DNA of 64,000 nucleotides from Spirochaetales bacterium. Its GTDB lineage: Bacteria; Spirochaetota; Spirochaetia; DAHUYW01. The first letter of the stretch is position 1. Each line of letters starts with the position of its first letter. This document shows positions 43,451 through 52,981 of this stretch, piece by piece. The notes beneath the pieces are model-generated. The model was given only the letters and a program-made list of their open reading frames with translations, did not search any database and was not told the DNA's origin. The stretch is taken from positions 1 to 64,000 of the forward strand of contig DAHUYW010000012.1 in the NCBI GenBank assembly GCA_027306915.1, given 5' to 3'. Both the position numbers and the translations under genes were made by a program.

Positions 43451-44422
43451 CTACTGCCGAGCCCTTCTCGCCGCAAGGAAAAGGACAAGAATTATGAAGA
43501 AGCCCTCTGCGACGAACTGACCGCCGATGCTCATTCCTGCCACCTGGACCGCCGTCACCAACAACACCAAGAAAAGGCTCCCGAGGAGTGTCCCTACAGG
43601 GACCGCTCTCCCACCGAAAATGAGCGTTCCACCCACCACAACGCTTCCAACCGTCTGAAGCAGGTAGGGATCACCAAGTCCGAGAAAGGCACCGTTCACT
43701 TGCGCCGAGATCATGATCCCGCCGAACGCGGCCAGAAATCCGCTGAGGACGTAGGCGACGCCTTGCACGAGGTTGACCGGGATTCCCGATAATCTTGCGG
43801 CCTCGAGGTTCTGACCCACCGCGGTCAAGGATTTCCCGTATCGGGTTCGACTGAACATCAGATTCAGCAGAATTACTAATGCGATGGTGATGAGCAAGAT
43901 GACCGGGAAGACGCCGAAAAGGCGGTCGCGCGCAAGGGAAAGCAGGATCGGTGCGATATACGACGTCGTGAAGTAGGGACTATAGACAAGGATCGCGGTG
44001 GTCACGATGTAGCCCATCCCGAGGGTCGCAATGATCGGCGGGATGCGGAGAAACAGCACCGTAAGCGAATTGAGAAGGCCAATGAACGCGCCGATTGCGA
44101 GGACGAGGGGCACGGCGTAGATGACGTTTATGTTGCTTCCTGCGGCCAATCCGGCGGAGAGAAACGCCGATAGCGTGATCACGCTCGGAATAGAAAGATC
44201 AATCGCACCTCCCCCGGTTGTGATGACGAGCATTTGCCCGAACGCTACGATCGCAAGAAAGGAGGCGTTCGTGCTCGTCGCGATCAGGCTTCCTATATTC
44301 AAGGTGCGCCCGACGATGCCCAGCGCGACCCACATCACGAGCGCCCCGCCGGCCGCCCAAATCCACGGAATATCCCTTACCGACCTTAGACCGATCGTCA
44401 CAACCCTGGACCGGAGCATCAT
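43451..44422 (-). CDS. Ribose-type ABC transporter permease (cluster A)
   Basis: RbsC-family permease of 323 residues: ITTGGGAIDLSIPSVITLSAF, FLRIPPIIATLGMGYIVTTA, and GGTLIFGGRAVPVGTLLGSLF. The ATG at 44422 overlaps the stop of the ATPase-permease fusion (ATGA), so the two permease halves of the channel are translated together. It is paralogous to the permease at 57426 (shared RIPPIIAT and VVxGGTLIxGG segments). Confidence 0.92.
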   Translation of the reverse strand: MMLRSRVVTIGLRSVRDIPWIWAAGGALVMWVALGIVGRTLNIGSLIATSTNASFLAIVAFGQMLVITTGGGAIDLSIPSVITLSAFLSAGLAAGSNINVIYAVPLVLAIGAFIGLLNSLTVLFLRIPPIIATLGMGYIVTTAILVYSPYFTTSYIAPILLSLARDRLFGVFPVILLITIALVILLNLMFSRTRYGKSLTAVGQNLEAARLSGIPVNLVQGVAYVLSGFLAAFGGIMISAQVNGAFLGLGDPYLLQTVGSVVVGGTLIFGGRAVPVGTLLGSLFLVLLVTAVQVAGMSIGGQFVAEGFFIILVLFLAARRARQ

Positions 44423-46848
44423 AGTCTTACCCTGCGAAGAAGGCGGGACGCCAGTATCGCGATCAAGAGCCCTCCCTGTACCGCCGTTACGAAGCTTGAG
44501 TTCAGCCTGAGAAACCCAACCAGGGAGGCGATCAAGGACAAGGTGATCGCGCCTATTACCGATCCAAACGAGGACACAACGCCGCCAAACAGCTCGCTTC
44601 CGCCCATAACCACCGCAGCCACTGTCAGGAGGGTGTAGGAGGCGGTTCCGTTGATGTCGGAGCCTCCCGTCGAGGCAGTCAACGCCATCGCGCCCACGAT
44701 CGAAAACAGGCTCGCGATGACGTATCCGATGACGTATGCCCTCAGGACAGACCAACCGCTTCGCTCAACGGCGACGGGGTTGTTGCCAAACCCGCGCAGC
44801 ACGGTACCGTAGCGCGAACGGTAGAAGAGAAACGACACGAGGCCCGCGCCAAGTGCGATGAGTACGCTTTCGGGCACAACGAGATGCACGCTGAAGGCCT
44901 TCACTAGCCAATCGGGCGGCTGACCACCCGGAGCGGGCTGAAGGATGTGCCCAATTCCGAACCACACGAACGACATCCCGAGGGTGACGATGACCGCGGG
45001 AATGTTCCGCAGATAGATCAACGCGCCGATCAAACCGTAGCCGACAATCGTGGCCGCGATGAGCAGGAGCCCCAAGTCAAAATGCTGTCGAAGGATGGTG
45101 GCGCAGAGCACGCCGACCAGGCCCATGTAGGCTCCGACTCCCAGGTCAATGTGGCTGAGGCCAATGATATACATCTGCGCGAGCGCCGCGAAGACGAGGG
45201 GAATCGAACCGGTGACAAGAAGGTCAATCCCAAATCGGGAAAAGACTGCGGGTTGCAAAGCTCCGCTCACGGCGAAGACCGCAATCATGGCTCCCAGCGG
45301 GATCAGGATTTCGTTCACCCTCCGCTTCGCCTTGTTCCCTTCCTCCTTCGAACGATCGAGAAGGTGCTCTCCGTGAAAGCTTGCCTCGATGATCTTGTCC
45401 TTGCTTATCGATCCGTCCCGCAGCTCCTCGATGACGCGACCGTACCTGAACACAAGCACCCGTGAACAATACTCAAGCTCTTCGTCTTCCGTGCTGTACC
45501 AAATAACCAGCTTGCCGCCCTTGGCAGCTTCGCTAAACAGCTGGTGCATCTGCAGTTTAGTTCCGACGTCTACTCCCTTGGTCGGGTCGTCGAGGAGGAT
45601 CACATCGGCATCAGCGAGAAGAGCTCGGGCGACGAGCACCTTCTGTTGATTTCCGCCTGACAACGATAAAACCGCTGTCCGCGGATCTACCGCCTTGATC
45701 GACAGAGTCGTGAACCACTGCGTCACCTTTACCGCAAGGCCCCGAAGATCAAGCCTTCCAAAGAGCGGGGCTTTTCCCATCTCGACGATGCTCATGTTAT
45801 CCGAGATCGGCCATATCGGAAAAACGCCCTCTTTCTTGCGATCCCCCGTTACGTAGGCAAGCCGTCCCGCCCTGTGGATCATGCCCTTGCCTTTCCCCTT
45901 CGAGAAGAAAAGGGCTTTCAGAAACTCCCGTTGCCCGTTGCCTTCAAGTCCTGCAATCCCTACAAGCTCGCCGCCATGGAAGTCCACGCTGACGTCGGCA
46001 AATCCGTTGCCTGCAAGTCGCTCGGTTCGAATGCGCGCTTCTCCACTCTTCCCGACGGCCTCTCTCCCACCTGCAGCCAGGTAAAGAGGTTCGACTGCAT
46101 CGGCTCGTTTCCCTATCATCTTATCGACAAGATCCGCGTGTTCGATCCCAACGTTGGGACCTTCCCACACCTTCATTCCGTTCTGCATGACAATAATCCG
46201 ATCGGCGATATCGATAACCTCGCTCAGCCGGTGGGAGATGAACAGGACAGAGACTCCCCGCTCCTTGAGGGTTGCGATATGACCCATCAGCTGCGCCGTT
46301 TGGGTTGATCCAAGCGATGAGGTCGGCTCGTCGAGGATCAAGAGGCGCAAGCCGTTCATCGTGACGGCGCGCGCGATTTCGACCATCTGGCGCTGCGAAA
46401 TCGATAGATTGCCAAGCCGTGTTCGCGGATCGATACCGTGTCCGGGGAACAGCTCATCGAGCGCGCGTTCGGTGTTCGCAAGAACGTGCTTCCGCCATCC
46501 AAGGCCTTTGGCGATGGTGGCGTGCTGCTCGATGTAGAAGTTCTCAAAGATGGAAAGGTTCGTGCACAGGGAGAGCTCTTGATAGACGACTCGGATGCCA
46601 AGTTGGCTCGCTGCGGCGGGCGTGTAGGCGGCCTGATTGACCGGGCGACCCTCATGAAAAAGCTGGCCCGCATCGGGGACCGTGACGCCAGAGACAATCC
46701 TTGTGAGCGTGCTCTTGCCGGCACCATTGGCGCCGATCAGTCCAACGACCTCTGCCTCGCCGATCGTGATCGAAAGATCTTTGAGCGCAACGGTGGCTCC
46801 ATAGGTTTTGGTAATCGACTTCAGCTCAAACAGCCGTTTCTTTTCCAT
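44419..46848 (-). CDS. ABC transporter ATPase-permease fusion (RbsA-RbsC type), cluster A
   Basis: Fusion protein of 809 residues. Residues 1 to about 500 are a double ATPase: Walker A GANGAGKST, signature LSISQRQM, Walker B LLILDEPTSSL; second domain with degenerate GLEGNGQRE, LSGGNQQK and VILLDDPTKGVDV. A charged linker (HLLDRSKEEGNKAKRRVNE) leads to an RbsC-like permease from about 520 (LSHIDLGVGAYMGLVGVL, LRNIPAVIVTLGMSFVWFG, VAAVVMGGSELFGG). A separate permease gene follows directly, so the channel is probably a fused-plus-free heterodimer. The same arrangement is found in cluster B. Start ATG at 46848. Confidence 0.92.
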   Translation of the reverse strand: MEKKRLFELKSITKTYGATVALKDLSITIGEAEVVGLIGANGAGKSTLTRIVSGVTVPDAGQLFHEGRPVNQAAYTPAAASQLGIRVVYQELSLCTNLSIFENFYIEQHATIAKGLGWRKHVLANTERALDELFPGHGIDPRTRLGNLSISQRQMVEIARAVTMNGLRLLILDEPTSSLGSTQTAQLMGHIATLKERGVSVLFISHRLSEVIDIADRIIVMQNGMKVWEGPNVGIEHADLVDKMIGKRADAVEPLYLAAGGREAVGKSGEARIRTERLAGNGFADVSVDFHGGELVGIAGLEGNGQREFLKALFFSKGKGKGMIHRAGRLAYVTGDRKKEGVFPIWPISDNMSIVEMGKAPLFGRLDLRGLAVKVTQWFTTLSIKAVDPRTAVLSLSGGNQQKVLVARALLADADVILLDDPTKGVDVGTKLQMHQLFSEAAKGGKLVIWYSTEDEELEYCSRVLVFRYGRVIEELRDGSISKDKIIEASFHGEHLLDRSKEEGNKAKRRVNEILIPLGAMIAVFAVSGALQPAVFSRFGIDLLVTGSIPLVFAALAQMYIIGLSHIDLGVGAYMGLVGVLCATILRQHFDLGLLLIAATIVGYGLIGALIYLRNIPAVIVTLGMSFVWFGIGHILQPAPGGQPPDWLVKAFSVHLVVPESVLIALGAGLVSFLFYRSRYGTVLRGFGNNPVAVERSGWSVLRAYVIGYVIASLFSIVGAMALTASTGGSDINGTASYTLLTVAAVVMGGSELFGGVVSSFGSVIGAITLSLIASLVGFLRLNSSFVTAVQGGLLIAILASRLLRRVRL

Positions 46849-47001
46849 TACTCAGCCCTGCACACGGGATCCCGGCGTGGGAGGGCCGTGCAGCCGTTCA
46901 CGCCGGGGTTGAGGTGTTCCTGACTCCGGATTGACAATCGGGCCCAGGCTCTCGCCCGGGCCACGCAGCAATCATCCATGACTCTCCGCCACGACGATTG
47001 A

Positions 47002-48048
47002 CTATTGCTTATTGAGGATGTTGTCCTTGACCCACTGTGCGTCGTAGGAATGCGCGATGACCGTTCCGGGCTGGATATCCTTGAAATTGTCCACCGTGTC
47101 GTTGGTCACCGCAACCAGCGGCAGGAGGTAGGGCTGCGCCTTCATCTCGGGGACCTTGTCGCCCTGGAGGATGTCGATGGAAAGCCAGAAGGCTATGTCT
47201 CCGACACTAGGTTCGGAGCCGAGGCTGATGGTTTGGTAGCCGTCTTTCGCCTTTTCCTGAACCCACCAGCGGATGAACTCAGCGCGGTTGTTGCCGATGA
47301 CGAGGGGAACGGGTCTGCCTGCCGCTTCGAAGGCCTGGACGACGCCGTACGAGCCCTCCGTAAGGACCGCATCGATCTTGGGCATGCTGGGAAGCAGGTT
47401 TGCGACAGCGGCCTCCGCCTTAGCGTTATCGGCCTCGGTGTCCACTTCGCCGAGAATGCGAATGCCGGGGTTCTGCTTGAGAACCTGCATGACCGCGTCA
47501 TAGATTTGCTTCTCAGGCAGGGAGCCCACCACCCCGCGGGTTATGAGCACATTCCCCTTGCCGTCGAGGCGCTTCACGACATAATCCGCCGCGATCCTGC
47601 CCCAGCTTGACATGTCGTAGGTGATCTGGTAGGCGTCCGTGCTGGTCGTGAGGGAGTCGAAAACCACGACTTTGATTCCCTGTTGCACTGCTTTCGCAAT
47701 TGCGCCGTTCAGCCCCGTCGCCGAAGCCGCATCGATGAGGATCGCATCAGGATGGCTCAGGATCAGGCTGTTGAGCTGTGCAAGCTGCGTGTTCACCGTA
47801 CCGTCGCCGTTGTCGACGATGAACTGTTTCACCAGCCCCTGGGCTTCGGCCTGCTTCGCGGCCTCCTGCATGAGATCGACCATCTGCTTCCGCCACGTGT
47901 TGCCGTAGAACGAATTGGACAGGGCGATAACGTATCCCCCCTTCTTGGCCGACGCCGATGCGGCCTCCTTCTGGCCTGTGGCGCTCACCGCAAGCACCGG
48001 GACGACCAACAGAGCTGCAAGAAAGAGAAAGGCCCAACGTCTTCTCAT
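47002..48048 (-). CDS. Periplasmic sugar-binding protein, RbsB type (cluster A)
   Basis: Binding protein of 348 residues: signal peptide MRRRWAFLFLAALLVVPVLA, mature start close to ATGQKEAASAS. Peripla_BP_4 features: YVIALSNSFYGNTWRKQMVD, DAILIDAASATGLNGAIAKA, VVVFDSLTTST and VDAVLTEGSYGVVQAFEAAGR. The paralogue at 60954 shares these blocks (FVIALSNAYNGNAWRHQM, DAASSTGLNGVIAKA, YGAVQAFQAAGRP). The ATG at 48048 has AGGAGGG upstream. First gene of cluster A; its promoter has an operator shared with apnL and cluster B. Confidence 0.93.
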   Translation of the reverse strand: MRRRWAFLFLAALLVVPVLAVSATGQKEAASASAKKGGYVIALSNSFYGNTWRKQMVDLMQEAAKQAEAQGLVKQFIVDNGDGTVNTQLAQLNSLILSHPDAILIDAASATGLNGAIAKAVQQGIKVVVFDSLTTSTDAYQITYDMSSWGRIAADYVVKRLDGKGNVLITRGVVGSLPEKQIYDAVMQVLKQNPGIRILGEVDTEADNAKAEAAVANLLPSMPKIDAVLTEGSYGVVQAFEAAGRPVPLVIGNNRAEFIRWWVQEKAKDGYQTISLGSEPSVGDIAFWLSIDILQGDKVPEMKAQPYLLPLVAVTNDTVDNFKDIQPGTVIAHSYDAQWVKDNILNKQ

Positions 48049-48148
48049 ACGGTCCCTCCTAGTTGTGTGTGGGGACTGACACTGCGGCATCGAGCGCAAC
48101 TCTGCGGCCGCGCCTACTTCCGAACACCGCCGATGTCAAAGACCCCTA

Positions 48149-48203
48149 ACATCAGACATCAAATATTGAATGTAACGGTACCATGGGTCCTGGTGGTTGT
48201 CAA
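48149..48203 (-). promoter_or_regulatory. Cluster A promoter with GntR-type operator candidate
   Basis: Minus-strand -35 TTGACA (48198-48203) and -10 TACCGT (48175-48180), 17-base spacer. ACAT-N10-ATGT (48156-48173) abuts the -10, and a second ACATCAGAC starts at 48149. The region is divergent toward the GntR gene at 48389, so the site could control both. The layout recurs before apnL (52791-52844) and cluster B (62203-62262). The rest of 48049-48388 shows no gene. Confidence 0.55.
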
Positions 48204-48388
48204 CGAATTTCGCGATACGTTGAGATGCCGAGGAGCGCGGCAGGACATCGACCGTCTCTCCGCGGCGAGGAGCCTCGTGAATCCGCTGACTTGACGAGCC
48301 TCAAGCCTCACGGCATGCTACGGGGGTCGATTTACCTACATCCAATTCACCAGAAGATCGGTATTCGGCCGCTTTTTCAGAGGGAGAC

Positions 48389-49150
48389 ATGTCCGACAAC
48401 ATCGATACACGGCTTTTCGACTCCGCACCGAGGGAATCTAGAGTCGAGTTCGTCATTCACACCTTTGAGCGCTTGCTCCTCCAGAAGCAACTCAAGCCGG
48501 GCGACCGGATCCCGAACGAGTTCGATCTCACCCAAAGCCTGCGCACGAGTCGGGGAACCGTCCGAGAGGCACTGAAGATACTGGCCTCCTACGGAGTCCT
48601 TGAGATCAGGCCGGGCGACGGAACCTACGTGTCCCGCTCAATGGGAGACCGACTTTTTGACCATCTCATCTTTCAGATGATCCTGAGCAACACCGACAAG
48701 AAGAAGCTCATGGAGCTGCGCGAATTGATCGAGGTTGGAATCGTAGAGATCATCCTCTCAAACGCCACCGACGAGGACCTGCAGCAGGTCGAACATGAGT
48801 ACGAGCGGATGGCCGAGCGGGTCAAAGAGCGCGAGAACGACGCGAAGGGACTGACCGAATTGGATATAGCCTTTCATCACGCCATCGGACGATCAACAAA
48901 GAACGAGCTAATCAGAAAGATCTACAACTTCGTCCTTGAGCTCTTCGCCCCTTCGATCGAGGAAACTCACAAGCGGGAAAACAACAGCAGCAACGCACTG
49001 CAGTATCACCGAAAGATCCTTGACGGCCTGAAGGCACGCAGCAATGAGAGGGCCAGCGACGCAGTGCGCGAATCTATCGATCAGTGGCTGGTTCTATCTG
49101 CCTCACCTTCGGAAAATCCTCCGAGCGATCAGGAATCTACTGAGCTATAA
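48389..49150 (+). CDS. GntR-family transcriptional regulator, FadR/FCD type
   Basis: Regulator of 253 residues. Winged helix at about 15-85 (LKPGDRIPNEFDLTQSLRTS, GTVREALKILASYGVLEIRP, GDGTYVSR), then an all-helical FCD effector domain (ELRELIEVGIVEIILSNAT, DLDIAFHHAIGR-like TELDIAFHHAIGRSTKNEL). It binds an acid metabolite in characterised relatives. It is divergent from cluster A and convergent with the OiaC-like gene, overlapping it tail to tail by 14 bases. A close paralogue starts at 63635. Start ATG at 48389 with GAGGGAG upstream. Confidence 0.92.
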   Translation: MSDNIDTRLFDSAPRESRVEFVIHTFERLLLQKQLKPGDRIPNEFDLTQSLRTSRGTVREALKILASYGVLEIRPGDGTYVSRSMGDRLFDHLIFQMILSNTDKKKLMELRELIEVGIVEIILSNATDEDLQQVEHEYERMAERVKERENDAKGLTELDIAFHHAIGRSTKNELIRKIYNFVLELFAPSIEETHKRENNSSNALQYHRKILDGLKARSNERASDAVRESIDQWLVLSASPSENPPSDQESTEL

Positions 49151-49949
49151 GCGTGCGAAGGTAGTGGACGCTCCGCTTCGCCCATGCCTGCTCCTTGGTG
49201 ATGGTTGCCTCGATTGACTGCTCGGGCGGAACCCAGACCTCCAGGATTGCATTCATCTCACGGCCCATGGAGCGCAGCCTCTCGAGCAGCCAGGGGATGT
49301 CAAGACGACCCTCGCCGGCGGGTACACCCTCGACGACAAAGCCCATTTTGTGGGAAACACGCTCAACGGAGAAATCCTTGAGATGGAGGTTGACCGCAAG
49401 TGGCCCCAAAGTTTCCACGACGACCGCGGGCCCGTCGAGTGCACCAAACGAGTTGACGGTATCGAGGCAAATCCCGACTCGGGGGCTTGCGACCGCGCGG
49501 ATCACTGAGGCAAGCGCAGAGGAGGAGAGTCGGTCGTGATTCTCGACCGCGAGGATGACGTCCGACTCATCGAGGAGCGGCACGATGCGGCGGAGGATTG
49601 CCGTCATCTCCTCAGCCGTCGGACGGAAATCTCCCAAATCAGGCACCACGCGTAGGATCGGCGACCCCATTTCTCGTGCAATGTCAAGGTAGGAGGTGAG
49701 ATTTTCTTCAAGCAAACCTCGGGTTCCCACCTCTATCTCAATTCCCAGATCGGAGGAAATGCGGCGAAGCTCGGCGCGCTGGCTCTCGGTCAGGCGATCA
49801 AGAGGCAGGTTGTCGGCGATCTGCACGATATGCACCCCGAGCTCCGCTGCGCGTCGCACAAAGCCGACCGCGTCGAGCCCGCCGCTCGACGGATATCCTG
49901 CTACCCCGATCGACCAGGCGAAGGCATAGGTGCTGATACCCAGTTTCAT
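49137..49949 (-). CDS. Xylose-isomerase-like TIM-barrel protein, OiaC-like
   Basis: Protein of 270 residues of the AP-endonuclease-2/sugar isomerase fold. Metal ligands are visible: Glu in ILAVENHDRLS, Asp in GICLDTVNSFG, His in VNLHLKDFSV and Glu in AILEVW. Members are sugar (phosphate) isomerases and epimerases; as I recall, the 3-oxo-isoapionate decarboxylase OiaC also belongs here. Its place directly after ApnO- and ApnL-like genes makes the OiaC role, giving L-erythrulose and CO2, the most attractive guess, but generic isomerase is possible. Start ATG at 49949 with a weak site (TGAG). Confidence 0.6.
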   Translation of the reverse strand: MKLGISTYAFAWSIGVAGYPSSGGLDAVGFVRRAAELGVHIVQIADNLPLDRLTESQRAELRRISSDLGIEIEVGTRGLLEENLTSYLDIAREMGSPILRVVPDLGDFRPTAEEMTAILRRIVPLLDESDVILAVENHDRLSSSALASVIRAVASPRVGICLDTVNSFGALDGPAVVVETLGPLAVNLHLKDFSVERVSHKMGFVVEGVPAGEGRLDIPWLLERLRSMGREMNAILEVWVPPEQSIEATITKEQAWAKRSVHYLRTLIAQ

Positions 49950-49965
49950 GTCTCAGTCAACCGTT

Positions 49966-50808
49966 CTATCGCTGTGTCGCGTGCGTTATTTCCCCGACGC
50001 TCTTCCTGATGCTCTGCAGGTTCATGATGTTTTGCTTCCAATCGGGCTTAAAGATGAGCTCGCGTGCCTGGGACATTGCGTATTTTGCGCCGTCGGAAAA
50101 GGGGAAATCAGCGTAACCGAAAAGCACGGCGAACTGGATCCGAACGTGTCCCATGAGGAAGGCACGGGCTGCCCGCTCCGGAACCCCCATCTTGACGGCT
50201 TCTTCAAATGCTTCCCGGATCGCATCGATCAGGGTGGAGCTGAAGGTTTCGACAAGCGCGGGCTCAAGAATCGCCATCTGCTCGACGGTTATTCGGTGAG
50301 TCTCTTTCACTGGCTGGAAGAGCTCCCGCACGAGCCTTTCGCCGATCGCGTAATGCTCTTCGGGACCCTGGTGAAGTGCGCACACCACATCCTGCTTTGC
50401 CGTTCCCCCGAACCAATCGGTCTGCGCCTTGGGATTGGTTTCGTCGTTGAAGAGCGGAGGGTGGGTCGGATGGCAGATGAAATAGGTGATATCCTTGCGG
50501 TCCGGCATCACGCCAGCGTAGGCAGCCGCCGGATCGAGACCGACGACCATCGTTCCCGGATTCAGCTTCGGGACAATCTCATGCGTCACTCTGCCGATGA
50601 CGACGTCGGGAACTGCTAGGATGACAATCTGCGCTCCGGCAAGAGCTTCCTCCTGAGCGACGGGGGTGATCCCTCGCTCTGCGAGACGCGTAACTCCCCC
50701 GGCGCCGACCTCGACATGTGCCACCTGATATTCCCTGTTCCCCTTGAGGTTGTCGGTTATCCGGCACCCCATCTTTCCCCCGGCTCCCATGAGCGCGATC
50801 TTCTTCAT
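49966..50808 (-). CDS. ApnO-like (D-apionate oxidoisomerase) dehydrogenase
   Basis: NAD-dependent enzyme of 280 residues. The Rossmann start is IALMGAGGKMGCRITDNL; then VILAVPDVVIGRVTHEI, ICHPTHPPLFNDET, GPEEHYAIGERLVRELF and ITVEQMAILEPALVETF. The C-terminal half resembles the phosphogluconate-dehydrogenase-like PGDH_C domain. This combination, and especially HPxHPPxFNDET, agrees with D-apionate oxidoisomerases as I remember them, which convert D-apionate to 3-oxo-isoapionate. It lies 16 bases after the ApnL-like gene's downstream spacer and just before the OiaC-like gene, in pathway order. Start ATG at 50808. Confidence 0.68.
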   Translation of the reverse strand: MKKIALMGAGGKMGCRITDNLKGNREYQVAHVEVGAGGVTRLAERGITPVAQEEALAGAQIVILAVPDVVIGRVTHEIVPKLNPGTMVVGLDPAAAYAGVMPDRKDITYFICHPTHPPLFNDETNPKAQTDWFGGTAKQDVVCALHQGPEEHYAIGERLVRELFQPVKETHRITVEQMAILEPALVETFSSTLIDAIREAFEEAVKMGVPERAARAFLMGHVRIQFAVLFGYADFPFSDGAKYAMSQARELIFKPDWKQNIMNLQSIRKSVGEITHATQR

Positions 50809-50859
50809 GCTTTGCTCCTTATCCTTGTCGCGATCTAGCCTCGTCGGCCGCAGCGAGGG

Positions 50860-52794
50860 TTAGCCTCGCACCTGTTGGTCGAGCCATACTACCTCGTGTG
50901 GTCCCAGAACCAGCTCCATGTCTTTGCCCGAAACGGAGAGACGCTCGGCGGTCGCCGTCTCGGGCCCCTTCGCACCCAGCACCCGGAGCTCGAACGCCCC
51001 GGTCACACCCTCAATCCGCAGGCGCTGCTCGGTCGCTGCGTAGCTCGCGATGAAGCATCGAAGCAGCGAGCCTTTGCGAACGGCAAGGCCGTCGAAGGAG
51101 AGGGAATCGCTGGAGGTTGTCGTGATGAGCTCGCCTCCAGCCACCTCGCCGAGCGCCGCGTAGAGGTGGTAGAGCGGGAACAGCTCTCCCGGTCGCGAGG
51201 GAAAAAGAGAGGGCAGAAGCGATCCGGCAGCCCGCTCGGTGACCCCTTTCCAACCGACCATCTCGTAGAAGGTGGCCCCGGCCGCTCCCGCTTCCGACAA
51301 GGCCTTCACGCTCCCGAGTGTCCAGGCCGCCGCAAACGGCAGCCTCTGCCGCACATCGACCTCGGAGGGAAGCTCACCCGAGGTGGCAGGCGCGGGAGGA
51401 GAAGTGGCGTTGGGGTTCCATTGCATCTTCAGGGTCACCGGGCCGACATGCACGGGTTTACCCTGCGCAATAGCCCGCGCGCTTTCCACGGTAGCCCGCT
51501 GTCCGCCTAAGGTCTCCACGATCGAAAGCTCGTCGGAAGCATGGACCTGGGGGTTTACGGTGTAGGTGACAAAATCGAGCAGCTCAATCGGCAGATGGTT
51601 TCGATTGAGCTCGGCAAAAAAGGCGCGCGTCCCCGCGCCGACGGGCTCACGGTACCCCCAATAGGCGAGTCGCTCCCTGGCAATCGCGAGATGCTCCGCC
51701 GAGGTGGTCGGGCGACCTTCGCTCAAAACAGTCCACGACTCGACCTGCGGCCGAGCGCTCTCCGCCGCCCGGAGAAGCCGCTCGATCTCGGAACGAGCTT
51801 CGGCTCCCGTCCGGAGAGCGATGCTGAGCGGGGCCCCGATTTGTCGGCTGCACTCCGAGGCGGCGGCAAGCTCATCGCCGCATCGCTCATCACTGAGCAC
51901 CAGCTCGAGGTGCAGGTGCGAAAGATGCAACGCCGCGAAGCGAGCTCGCTCCTCGCCGGTCAGCTCCTCAGCCGCACGGTTCCAGGTGAGGCCCAGCGGA
52001 ATCATTTTCGCGCCGGCCGGAGAATTCAGTGTGACTCGCGCGGTCCGCGGCTTCGCTGCTCCGCCCCGGGCGAATCTTCGCGCCCCGACCCCTTCGTCGC
52101 GGCTGTCTCCGCCCACGGCTTCGGCCGTCGACAGGAGCGAGATCGTCACCGACTGCCGGATCCGTTCGCCTGCGCGCACTTCCACCGGAAACTGCAGCCG
52201 CAGGGGGGTGCAGTAGGTCTTGAAGGTCGCGTCGGTCCAGTTGCGCTGATCCTCCATCTCGAAGATCTCGCCTTCAAGACGAGTCTCGACCACTCCGCCA
52301 TCGGGAAGATAGTGGCGAATTGCCGACATTTCCGTGAAGGGCTGCTGCGGCGAGATGAGCTTCGGGAACATTCCTTCGGTCGTTGACCCATCGGGATGAG
52401 CCACTACGACGCGGTCCCCGGCAGCGCTCATGGGATGAAGCACGCACAACCCGATTCGATTGCGAAGGAAGGCGGAAAGCGCCTCGCCTTCGAACTCAAA
52501 CCGCACCGTGCCGTTCGACTCCCCGGCGATCGTAGCGTCCCAGAGGAAACGGATTCCTCCGTCGTGGTGCTCCGATCGATAGGTGATGAGGAAGCGATCC
52601 TCCCCTCGATCGACCTTAAGCCGGCTGATCGTCCCGGGAACGGTTCCCCAGTTGCGGTCTCGCAACGCGAAGTAGATCCGATTGACGACCTCGTGGCGAC
52701 CTAGACGAACCGCCCGTACATCGCCGTCCGCGAAGACTACCGTCATGGGGCCAGCTACCAGCTCACGCGATTCTCTGCCTTCCTTATCAAACAT
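50860..52794 (-). CDS. ApnL-like protein (D-apionate lactonase candidate)
   Basis: Large protein of 644 residues without signal peptide. The N-terminal half has blocks RNWGTVPGTISRL, FLRNRIGLCVLHPMSAAGD and FEMEDQRNWTDATFKTYCTP, which I associate with D-apionate lactonases (ApnL); the C-terminal half contains a barrel-like region ending in a beta domain. The reaction would be opening of D-apionolactone to D-apionate in the cytoplasm. It heads a three-gene operon with ApnO- and OiaC-like genes. The ATG at 52794 has AGGA 6 bases upstream and overlaps the candidate operator; ATG at 52746 is an alternative. Assignment rests on memory of motifs plus context. Confidence 0.62.
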   Translation of the reverse strand: MFDKEGRESRELVAGPMTVVFADGDVRAVRLGRHEVVNRIYFALRDRNWGTVPGTISRLKVDRGEDRFLITYRSEHHDGGIRFLWDATIAGESNGTVRFEFEGEALSAFLRNRIGLCVLHPMSAAGDRVVVAHPDGSTTEGMFPKLISPQQPFTEMSAIRHYLPDGGVVETRLEGEIFEMEDQRNWTDATFKTYCTPLRLQFPVEVRAGERIRQSVTISLLSTAEAVGGDSRDEGVGARRFARGGAAKPRTARVTLNSPAGAKMIPLGLTWNRAAEELTGEERARFAALHLSHLHLELVLSDERCGDELAAASECSRQIGAPLSIALRTGAEARSEIERLLRAAESARPQVESWTVLSEGRPTTSAEHLAIARERLAYWGYREPVGAGTRAFFAELNRNHLPIELLDFVTYTVNPQVHASDELSIVETLGGQRATVESARAIAQGKPVHVGPVTLKMQWNPNATSPPAPATSGELPSEVDVRQRLPFAAAWTLGSVKALSEAGAAGATFYEMVGWKGVTERAAGSLLPSLFPSRPGELFPLYHLYAALGEVAGGELITTTSSDSLSFDGLAVRKGSLLRCFIASYAATEQRLRIEGVTGAFELRVLGAKGPETATAERLSVSGKDMELVLGPHEVVWLDQQVRG

Positions 52795-52844
52795 TAGACA
52801 TCCTATGTAATCTTCATGCTACCACGACCACCTTGACCTGTCAA
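52791..52844 (-). promoter_or_regulatory. apnL-like operon promoter with operator overlapping the start codon
   Basis: Minus-strand -35 TTGACA (52839-52844) and -10 TAGCAT (52816-52821), 17-base spacer. ACAT-N10-ATGT spans 52791-52808, covering the Shine-Dalgarno and the ATG, so the leader would be only about 15 nt. AAACATTAGAC (52789-52799) matches AAACATCAGAC at 62201. A bound repressor here would block initiation. The layout matches the promoters of clusters A and B. Confidence 0.55.
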
Positions 52845-52981
52845 CGCGACTTCGGCGGCCGCACTCACCTGACGGGAGCAAGATTGACCCTGAGCAGCTT
52901 CCCGCCGGGTGTTGAAGCCTCCGGTTGGATACGACGGCATTGACTTTGGACCTTCGATCGGTATCCGTCATGTCAGGCAGC

